From JAKLFA01 sp038222225 (GTDB taxonomy: Bacteria > Omnitrophota > Gorgyraeia > Zapsychrales > JANLHA01): DNA of 64,000 bases. A program made the position numbers and the translations under genes. The notes under the pieces were generated by a model. That model did not search any database and was not told the DNA's origin. It saw only the letters and a list, made by a program, of their open reading frames with translations. Positions 58,517 through 64,000 of the stretch are shown here, in pieces (position 1 is the first letter of the stretch; each line of letters begins with the position of its first letter). The stretch lies in the NCBI GenBank assembly GCA_038222225.1, contig JBBRHV010000006.1, positions 1-64,000 on the forward strand, given 5' to 3'.

Positions 58517-58582
58517 CTGGCCGGGATTTCTATAAAATGGTTTTGGTAAAAATAAAAAATTATATGAATTTTAGATTTTATG

Positions 58583-58588
58583 TATAAT
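58583..58588 (+). promoter_or_regulatory. Candidate -10 box for the aldolase gene
   Basis: TATAAT, preceded directly by TG, lies 54 nt upstream of the ATG at 58643 in an AT-rich gap after the giant ORF. The -35 region at 17 nt spacing (TTATAT, 58560-58565) is weak. Confidence 0.45.
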
Positions 58589-58628
58589 AAGTGAACTTGC
58601 GGTTGTTTTATTAGGGATATTGAAGACG

Positions 58629-58637
58629 AAGGAGAGG
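58629..58637 (+). promoter_or_regulatory. Ribosome-binding site AAGGAGAGG
   Basis: A strong Shine-Dalgarno sequence 5 nt before the ATG at 58643. It contrasts with the absence of any such site before the giant ORF. Confidence 0.85.
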
Positions 58638-58642
58638 AAAAA

Positions 58643-59593
58643 ATGTATAGACCGGAAATTCGGGTGTTTGACTGCACGATCCGCGATGGCGGGTTGATGA
58701 ACAACCATTTATTTGATCACAGTTTTGTCAGAGATGTTTATAAAGGATTATCCGAGGCTGGGGTTGACTATATTGAGCTCGGATATAAAAATTCCAAAGA
58801 TCTTTTTTCGCCGGAGGAATACGGCGCCTGGAAATTCTGTGAGGATGACGAAATCCGAAAAGTGACCGAAGGCATTGAATCCAATGCCAAGATCTCGGTG
58901 ATGGTGGATATCGGCCGGGTGAATATGGAAGATATAAAACCGGCTTCTGAGAGTCCCGTGCACATGGTCCGCGTGGCCAGTTATGTGAAGGATATTGATA
59001 AGGGGATCTCGATGGCCAATGAATTCCATGATAAGGGTTATGAAACCACCATTAATATCATGGCTATTTCCAAAGATCAGGGGCCGGACCTCGAAGCCGC
59101 TCTTTATCAGATCGAAAAGGAAAGCAAGGCGGATGTGGTGTATATTGTGGATAGTTTTGGGTATTTTTATCAGGAAAATATTGAGCATTTGACCAAGTTG
59201 TATAAGAGGATTTTAAAGACACGCGAGATTGGTTTTCATGGTCATAATAATCAGCAGTTGGCCTTCGGCAACACGATTGAAGCGATTATCCATGGGGCGA
59301 ATTTTCTGGATGCAACAATTTTCGGGATCGGCCGGGCTGCCGGGAATTGTCCGATCGAGCTTTTGCTCGGGTTCTTAAAGAATCCGAAATTTGATATCCG
59401 TCCGGTTCTTGATCTGATCTCCCGGGATTTTGTCCCGTTGCGTGAAAAGATCGAATGGGGATATGTCATTCCTTACGCGATCGCCGGTATGCTCAATGAG
59501 CATCCTCGCGCTGCTTTGGCTTTGCGAAAGACGGAGAAGAAAGAGAATTACCGTGATTTTTATGAGAGTTTGACTAATACGGGGTTGGATTAA
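58643..59593 (+). CDS. DRE-TIM metallolyase / HMGL-like aldolase
   Basis: A 316-residue protein of the HMG-CoA-lyase-like superfamily. It has VFDCTIRDGGLMNNH near the start, giving the D-x-T-x-R-D-G metal/catalytic motif. VDYIELGYKNS follows, and later GFHGHNNQQLAFGN with the H-x-H-N metal ligands. This set is close to 4-hydroxy-2-oxovalerate aldolase-type proteins, which cleave 4-hydroxy-2-oxoacids to pyruvate and an aldehyde with a divalent metal. The exact substrate is unknown. It is preceded by a strong ribosome-binding site and a plausible promoter. A KDPG-type aldolase follows 179 nt downstream, so two pyruvate aldolases are neighbours. The sequence is complete and ordinary. Confidence 0.88.
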   Translation: MYRPEIRVFDCTIRDGGLMNNHLFDHSFVRDVYKGLSEAGVDYIELGYKNSKDLFSPEEYGAWKFCEDDEIRKVTEGIESNAKISVMVDIGRVNMEDIKPASESPVHMVRVASYVKDIDKGISMANEFHDKGYETTINIMAISKDQGPDLEAALYQIEKESKADVVYIVDSFGYFYQENIEHLTKLYKRILKTREIGFHGHNNQQLAFGNTIEAIIHGANFLDATIFGIGRAAGNCPIELLLGFLKNPKFDIRPVLDLISRDFVPLREKIEWGYVIPYAIAGMLNEHPRAALALRKTEKKENYRDFYESLTNTGLD

Positions 59594-59621
59594 AAGACAG
59601 CGTAAAGGGAAGCGGCAGGTG

Positions 59622-59760
59622 ATAGAAATACAATTGAAATATAATGGAAATACATAGAAATAAGAAATTCGGAAAAAGAGAAAGCTTAATCAGAGCAAGT
59701 AATCGTTAGGGTTTTTTATTTCAATGTATGTCTATATTTTTCCATGTATTTCAATCTGTT
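59622..59760 (+). repeat. Intergenic GAAATAC-type repeats forming an imperfect inverted pair
   Basis: Between the two aldolase genes, 59622-59664 holds four GAAATA-type units spaced about 10 nt apart. The complement of the same pattern occurs at 59717-59757, so the two arms could pair as an imperfect hairpin around about 50 nt. It looks like a small repetitive element rather than a gene. No ribosome-binding site is visible in it. Confidence 0.6.
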
Positions 59761-59772
59761 TTTAATTTGAGT

Positions 59773-60402
59773 ATGAATATTTCCCAATTTAAAAAACTTC
59801 CTATTCTGGGCATCTTGCGCGGGATCGAAAAGAAACAGGTTTATCCTCTGACCCGGGCCGTGATGGCCTCTGGTCTTAAGAGTATTGAGATCACCATGAA
59901 TACGGCAGGCGCTGAAGACATGATCCGTGAGATGATCGCGGTTTCTGACGGTGAGCTGACCGTTGGGGCCGGAACAGTTTTAAATGCCGATGATATGGAG
60001 CGAGCGCTGAAGGCCGGAGCAGAATTTATTGTGTCGCCTGTCTTTATTGAAGAGGTGGTCGCCTCCTGCAACGAACTTGATATTCCGGTTTTTCCCGGCG
60101 CGTTGACGCCTCAAGAAGTTTTTCATGCGTGGAATGCCGGAGCCACCATGGTCAAGGTTTTTCCTACCAAACAATTAGGCCCCGGTTATATCAAAGAGCT
60201 GAAAGGGCCGCTTGATCAAATTGAACTCATGCCCTGCGGCGGTGTGAGCAAGGACACAATCGCTGAATTTTTTAAGTGCGGAGCCTCAGCGGTTGGGTTT
60301 GGCGGAAGTATTTTCCGCAAAGAATGGCTTCTGGCAGGTCAATATCAGCACATCACTGACGCTATTCGGGAGCTGATTTCAGCCTCTCAACAAGTGGCGT
60401 AA
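59773..60402 (+). CDS. eda: 2-dehydro-3-deoxy-phosphogluconate / 4-hydroxy-2-oxoglutarate aldolase
   Basis: A class-I KDPG aldolase of 209 residues from the chosen ATG (59773). That start gives the usual family beginning (FKKLPILGILRG); the in-frame ATG at 59728 would add 15 atypical residues lying in the repeat. Family motifs are SIEITMNT, LTVGAGTVLN, AGAEFIVSPVF, IPVFPGALTPQEV, TMVKVFPTKQLGP (Schiff-base Lys) and MPCGGVSKDTI. The enzyme splits KDPG to pyruvate and glyceraldehyde-3-phosphate in the Entner-Doudoroff route, or handles related hydroxy-oxoacids. The catalytic Lys and the Gly-rich phosphate loop are present. It lies 43 nt before the membrane glycosyltransferase and may be co-transcribed with it. 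Confidence 0.9.
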   Translation: MNISQFKKLPILGILRGIEKKQVYPLTRAVMASGLKSIEITMNTAGAEDMIREMIAVSDGELTVGAGTVLNADDMERALKAGAEFIVSPVFIEEVVASCNELDIPVFPGALTPQEVFHAWNAGATMVKVFPTKQLGPGYIKELKGPLDQIELMPCGGVSKDTIAEFFKCGASAVGFGGSIFRKEWLLAGQYQHITDAIRELISASQQVA

Positions 60403-60445
60403 TGTCTTGTGATGATAAGAGGCATAGATATTGCAGGGTGATAAT

Positions 60446-61978
60446 ATGAAAACTAAAAATGTTCAGGGAAGCGCGAAAAGTTTTTTTTCGGCAAGACGGA
60501 TATTTTTAGTTGCAATCGTGGGCTATGGGATCGGCATTCGTTTGGGTGAGTATTTAGCGAATCGCTCACTCTGGTTTGATGAGGCCATGTTGGCTTTAAA
60601 TATCATCCACAAATCCTCCTGGGAACTTATTACTCAGCCGTTAGATTACAATCAAACCGCTCCGATCGGATTCTTGGCGCTCACCAAACAATTGGTTTTG
60701 ATGTTTGGAAACGGTGAACTTGTTTTAAGAGCTGTTCCTTTCTTGTCCGGTATTATTTCAGTCCCTCTTTTTTATAATGTCATTAAAAAATTCAGCGCAA
60801 GAAAAACGGCTTTGATCGCCTTAGTTCTGTTTTCCTTTTCCTCTTCCTTGTTGTTCCATAACACAGAATTCAAACAATATTCTAGTGATGTTTTCTTCGC
60901 TCTCATTATTTCATTGCTAGGAGTGGTTTTTTTAACGAAAAAGTTGACCTTTCAAAGGGGCATTCTTTTGGGAATGGGCGGGGCGGCTATGATATGGTTT
61001 TCACACCCGGCCGTTTTTATGCTCGGCGGAATTGGGCTGACGCTGTTGGTTTTTTATTTTTCAAACAAGAGGTGGAGAGAGTGTGCGCTTTTGTGTGCCA
61101 GTTTTATTCTTTGGGGGTTGAGCCTTATCGTTTTGTATGGTCTTTCTTTAAAAGCAATGGGGAATAATGTGTTTCTTGAGAATGCTTGGCAGCGTAATTT
61201 TATGCCTTTTCCTCCGCAATCTATCCGTGACCTGGGATGGTTTGTTGACTCATTTATTCAATTGTTTTCCGATCCAGGCGCGATCCGGCAGACTTTTTTT
61301 GGGGCAGCAGCTTTTGTTTTGGGAAGTTATTCCATGTTTAAAAGAGACAAATATCTCTTTTGGATGGCGTTGATGCCGATCATTCTGGCTTTGGGGGTTT
61401 CCGGCATTGGTTACTATCCGTTTACGGGAAGGCTGCTTTTATTTTATGTTCCTTTCTTGTATCTTTTTATTGCAGAAGGTTTGGTGTTTTTAATGGATAA
61501 GCGTTCATATGTTCTCCGGGGAGCAGGCGTTGTTATGTTGGCGATTATCGTATGGTCGCCGAGCATCACGGCCTACAGACAGGTAACTCAGCGGATGTTT
61601 TATTCGGAAGAGCTTAAGCCGGTCTTGGATTATTTAAGAGAACACAGGGAAAAAGAGGATTTTATTTATATATACTATGGAGCCGAATACGCCTTCCGTT
61701 ATTACGCGGGGCAGTATGGGTTTGATGAGGACAATTTCATAAAGGGAAGTAAGTCGCGGAAGGATTGGAAGAAATACTGTGACGATCTTGATCAGTTCGA
61801 AAGGGGCGGGCGAGTTTGGTTCATTTTTTCGCATGTTTATTTTCGGGAGCAAAGGTCGGAAGAGAAGTATATGGTTGATTATTTAGAATCTATTGGGGAC
61901 AGGCTGGATACTATTCAGGCCACTAGCGCCTCCGCGTATCTTTATGAATTTGCTGCTATCAAGACGGAGGGGATGTGA
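60446..61978 (+). CDS. GT39/PMT-type membrane glycosyltransferase
   Basis: A 510-residue polytopic membrane protein with about ten transmembrane helices. Near the N-terminus, after the first helix, it has NRSLWFDEAMLAL, the acidic D-E motif of ArnT/PMT-like glycosyltransferases, and NQTAPIGFLALTK. These enzymes transfer a sugar from a polyprenyl-phosphate donor to lipid or protein acceptors on the outer face of the cytoplasmic membrane. A soluble C-terminal domain follows. The ATG at 60446 is chosen because AGGGTGA (60435-60441) precedes it at proper spacing; the TTG at 60431 has none. The acceptor is unknown. Confidence 0.82.
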   Translation: MKTKNVQGSAKSFFSARRIFLVAIVGYGIGIRLGEYLANRSLWFDEAMLALNIIHKSSWELITQPLDYNQTAPIGFLALTKQLVLMFGNGELVLRAVPFLSGIISVPLFYNVIKKFSARKTALIALVLFSFSSSLLFHNTEFKQYSSDVFFALIISLLGVVFLTKKLTFQRGILLGMGGAAMIWFSHPAVFMLGGIGLTLLVFYFSNKRWRECALLCASFILWGLSLIVLYGLSLKAMGNNVFLENAWQRNFMPFPPQSIRDLGWFVDSFIQLFSDPGAIRQTFFGAAAFVLGSYSMFKRDKYLFWMALMPIILALGVSGIGYYPFTGRLLLFYVPFLYLFIAEGLVFLMDKRSYVLRGAGVVMLAIIVWSPSITAYRQVTQRMFYSEELKPVLDYLREHREKEDFIYIYYGAEYAFRYYAGQYGFDEDNFIKGSKSRKDWKKYCDDLDQFERGGRVWFIFSHVYFREQRSEEKYMVDYLESIGDRLDTIQATSASAYLYEFAAIKTEGM

Positions 61979-62002
61979 GAAAAATAAGCATTAGCTGGGT
62001 TT

Positions 62003-62021
62003 CCCGCTTGAGGAAAGCGGG
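62003..62021. other. Hairpin between convergent genes
   Basis: CCCGCTT (62003-62009) pairs with AAGCGGG (62015-62021) around a 5-nt loop, between the convergent glycosyltransferase and hydE genes. No T-run follows on either strand, so terminator function is uncertain. Confidence 0.4.
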
Positions 62022-62034
62022 GAGGCCGGCGGTT

Positions 62035-63093
62035 TTAAGGAAGGATCTGCGGGACCGGAAAGTCTTTGTGAAAATGAGGGGAATCTCCCCACTGGTCGTA
62101 TCCGATCCGTTCTCCGATCGAATCAATGCGGTTTTCCAAACATCCCCGGCAGAGCACGGCATTTTCATCCAGGCAGGGCTTATTGTCATAGAGGCGGTAG
62201 CTTTTGCGGTATTTGGTCGGCGTCATATTCGGCATGATGATATTGGCGCCGGCCTTAAGCCCCAGTTCACGGCCTTCGGGCGACAGGGATTGAAGGGCTG
62301 TGGTGGAGGCGATGTTGACATCTTTCAACAGGATTCGTGTTAAGGCGATCATTTTTAATCCTAATTCCAAATTGTGCGGTCCGTCAAAATTTTTGGCTTC
62401 AGACGCCAGCGGCGTATCTTCATGCACAATGTAGGGTCCCATTCCGATCATATCCATATTCTGGTTTTTAAAAAACAAAATATCTTCCGCCAGGTCTTCA
62501 ATGGTTTGAAAGGGCAGCCCGATCATGACGCCAGTCCCAACCTGATAGCCGTTTTGGCGTAAAACCTTAAGACATTCAAGACGTTGCGCGAAGTCGTGGC
62601 CTTCAGGGTGGATTTTTTGATAAAGTTTTTCGTTGGAGGTCTCGATGCGCAAGAGATACCGGTGCGCTCCGGCGGTAAACCAACGGCGCAGGGTGTCTGG
62701 GGAGTGCTCTCCCAAAGACAAGGTGATGCCCAGGCGTCCTTCGCTCACGCGTTTGATGCCGTGTATAACCCGTTCGATAAAGTTTGTAAAAGCATCATCC
62801 TGACGTTCGCCGGACTGAAGGACGATGGATCCGTATTTCATCTGGTCCGCTAAATAGGCGGTTTGAACAATTTCATCTTCGGTCATCTGATAGCGTTCAA
62901 CGCGCTTGTTGCCTTTGCGGATGCCGCAGTAGAGACAGTCTTTTTGGCAGAGGTTGCTAAGCTCAATGATGCCGCGAAAATACACGATCGGGCCGACGTG
63001 CTCACACTTGATCCGGTAGGCCTCTGCATAGAGTTCTTCCAAGCGGGAAGGGTCGGTTGTTTCAAGCCATTGGATCAGTTCAGTTTTGTTCAT
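62035..63093 (-). CDS. hydE: [FeFe]-hydrogenase H-cluster radical-SAM maturase HydE
   Basis: A 352-residue radical-SAM protein. ELSNLCQKDCLYCGIR contains the C-x3-C-x2-C 4Fe-4S site. KRVERYQMTEDEIVQTA, SIVLQSGE and RIETSNEKLYQKIHP are typical of HydE, as is the C-terminal CRGCL. HydE helps build the organic bridging ligand and diiron unit of the [FeFe]-hydrogenase active site together with HydF and HydG. Neither those nor a hydrogenase is in the window. The start codon overlaps the mnmA stop by four bases (ATGA), which implies translational coupling. PylB- or BioB-type relatives are the alternatives, but length and motifs favour HydE. Confidence 0.82.
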   Translation of the reverse strand: MNKTELIQWLETTDPSRLEELYAEAYRIKCEHVGPIVYFRGIIELSNLCQKDCLYCGIRKGNKRVERYQMTEDEIVQTAYLADQMKYGSIVLQSGERQDDAFTNFIERVIHGIKRVSEGRLGITLSLGEHSPDTLRRWFTAGAHRYLLRIETSNEKLYQKIHPEGHDFAQRLECLKVLRQNGYQVGTGVMIGLPFQTIEDLAEDILFFKNQNMDMIGMGPYIVHEDTPLASEAKNFDGPHNLELGLKMIALTRILLKDVNIASTTALQSLSPEGRELGLKAGANIIMPNMTPTKYRKSYRLYDNKPCLDENAVLCRGCLENRIDSIGERIGYDQWGDSPHFHKDFPVPQILP

Positions 63094-64000
63094 GGTTTGC
63101 CCCGGTCATTAGCTGTGACGAATAAGATGATGCCGCCACCGAGCAGTGTTCCGTCTTCGTCAAACAGAACAACGGATTGTCCTGGGGTGACGGCTTTTTG
63201 CGGTTCATCAAAAATAATTTTGGCCATTTTTTTGGGAAGCATCTCAGCCCGGCAGGGCAATAAGTTTTTTCCGTAGCGGATTTTCGCAAACAATTTTTCG
63301 GGAAGAGGATCAGTGAAAAGGTTGATGCTTCCGGCCAAAAGGGTCGTGGATCTCAGATCGGCCTCATCGCCGATCATCACGTCATGCGTATCGGCGTTTA
63401 AAGACACAACATATTGAGGTTTGCCAAGTGCAACTCCCAGTCCGTCGCGTTGTCCGATTGTAAAATGGATAATGCCGTTATGCTGTCCCAAGACAGTGCC
63501 TTTTGTATCAATAATATTTCCGGGCTCGACTGTTGGAACCCATTTTTTTACAAAGTCCGCGTATCCCTCGTCAGAAACAAAACAGATGTCCTGGCTTTGC
63601 GGTTTATTGGCCACCGGAAGACCGGCCGCGTGAGCGATTTTCCGCACTTCATCTTTGGTGTAGTCGGCCAGCGGAAAAAGGATGGAGTCTAAACTCTCCG
63701 GCGCAATACAGTAGAGAAAATACGATTGATCTTTATTGGTGTCTTTGGCCGGCGTTAGAAAAAGCTGACCGTTGATGTCAGTCATTCTGGCGTAATGGCC
63801 GGTGGCCAGATAATCATAGCCGTTGTCTTTGGCGTATTTGAGAAGTTTTCCGAATTTTAGAAATCGGTTGCATTCCACGCAGGGATTGGGGGTGCGTCCT
63901 TGAGTATATTGTGTGACAAAATCCTTGATCACATGTTCCTGCATATCTTTGGAGAAATCCAGGACATAAAAAGGGATCTTGAGATGCTCGCAGACGGTTC
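63090..64000 (-). CDS. mnmA: tRNA-specific 2-thiouridylase MnmA (5' end outside window)
   Basis: The frame is open from the right window edge to the stop at 63090-63092, giving about 303 C-terminal residues. Family markers are IPFYVLDFSKDMQEHV, RTPNPCVECNRFLKFG (first catalytic-type Cys), YLATGHYARM, KDQSYFL, PQSQDICFV (second catalytic Cys) and FTIGQRDGLGV, then a C-terminal beta domain. MnmA makes 2-thiouridine at the wobble position of Lys, Glu and Gln tRNAs, using sulfur relayed from a cysteine desulfurase. The N-terminal ATP-binding P-loop (SGGVDSS type) would lie to the right of the window. It overlaps hydE by 4 nt. Confidence 0.92.
   Translation of the reverse strand, partial: TVCEHLKIPFYVLDFSKDMQEHVIKDFVTQYTQGRTPNPCVECNRFLKFGKLLKYAKDNGYDYLATGHYARMTDINGQLFLTPAKDTNKDQSYFLYCIAPESLDSILFPLADYTKDEVRKIAHAAGLPVANKPQSQDICFVSDEGYADFVKKWVPTVEPGNIIDTKGTVLGQHNGIIHFTIGQRDGLGVALGKPQYVVSLNADTHDVMIGDEADLRSTTLLAGSINLFTDPLPEKLFAKIRYGKNLLPCRAEMLPKKMAKIIFDEPQKAVTPGQSVVLFDEDGTLLGGGIILFVTANDRGKP

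Noticed and set aside
776..58516. Interpretation as NRPS/PKS, adhesin or RTX toxin
   Set aside because: There are no repeated condensation, adenylation, ketosynthase, cadherin, Ig-array or GGxGxD repeats. Segments are heterogeneous enzymes and membrane proteins.
776..58516. Hidden frameshifts or sequencing errors creating an artificial fusion of an operon
   Set aside because: Every recognised domain lies in the same frame, and the boundaries carry the recurrent motif rather than degenerate stop/start remnants. A single error could not produce 55 in-frame joins.
59728..59772. Upstream ATG (59728) as start of the KDPG aldolase
   Set aside because: It would add 15 residues encoded by the intergenic repeat and has no ribosome-binding site. 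The family N-terminus begins at 59773.
60431..60445. TTG at 60431 as start of the membrane glycosyltransferase
   Set aside because: The ATG at 60446 has a suitably spaced AGGGTGA; the TTG has none.
62003..62021. Rho-independent terminator between the convergent genes
   Set aside because: The stem is good, but no T-run follows on either strand, so it is listed only as a hairpin.
1..64000. CRISPR arrays, tRNA or rRNA genes
   Set aside because: No regularly spaced direct repeats with unique spacers, no tRNA-like cloverleaf and no conserved rRNA stretches were seen on reading the non-coding parts, which total under 1 kb.

Overview
The window is dominated by one open reading frame of 19,246 codons on the plus strand (776-58516, about 90% of the sequence). 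I find no stop codon and no disrupted family inside it. It does not look like an adhesin, NRPS/PKS or RTX repeat protein. It reads as about 55 unrelated, mostly complete protein families joined end to end. The seams carry a short, highly recurrent motif with consensus [T/V/A/I/S]-N-[S/A]-[A/S]-V-L; I count 55 copies. Giant ORFs of this size have been reported in the Omnitrophota (former OP3). Together with the ordinary bacterial genes to the right, that makes an Omnitrophota-like uncultured bacterium my best guess. No marker gene here proves the lineage.

Layout. (1) 1-about 800: a small foreign-looking block with the tail of a membrane protein (+), a two-TM membrane protein (-), a terminator (-), and the 3' end of a glycoside-hydrolase-like gene (-) that is cut off where the giant frame begins. 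This junction may be an assembly chimera, so the 5' end of the giant gene is uncertain. (2) 776-58516: the giant ORF. Recognisable segments in order include a rhomboid protease, an APH-type kinase plus metallophosphoesterase, a Tat-signal alpha/alpha protein, a lipoprotein with TPRs, a Ser/Thr-kinase-like segment, a GHKL ATPase, GNAT, a radical-SAM-like segment, a CPBP protease, a MidA methyltransferase, an alpha/beta hydrolase, GT2, more GNATs, a transglutaminase-like segment, an internal copy of the C-terminal tail domain, an EamA-like membrane domain plus HPr, a GCS2-like segment, a threonine-dehydratase-like enzyme, alanine dehydrogenase, a four-HTH segment, coiled coils with a 60-residue tandem repeat, a second radical-SAM-like segment, two more GHKL ATPases, a HEXXH metallopeptidase, membrane segments, a methyltransferase, SEC-C plus GNAT, and the terminal tail domain. 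(3) 58517-64000: ordinary bacterial genes. These are a DRE-TIM aldolase, a KDPG-type aldolase and a GT39-type membrane glycosyltransferase on plus, then hydE and a 5'-truncated mnmA on minus with a 4-nt ATGA overlap.

Interpretation. Catalytic motifs look intact in most recognised segments. Tat, lipoprotein and Sec-like signal sequences sit in the middle of the chain. Several peptidase-type segments (rhomboid, CPBP, HEXXH zincin, Cys/His/Asp transglutaminase-like) lie in the same chain as the recurring N-S/A-A/S-V-L seams. The simplest hypothesis is a bacterial mega-polyprotein, cut at or near the seams into separate proteins. The rival hypotheses are an uncut modular giant surface protein, or gene cassettes fused by recombination at a short repeat. 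I could run no homology search, so family calls rest on motifs read by eye, and unrecognised segments are described as such.
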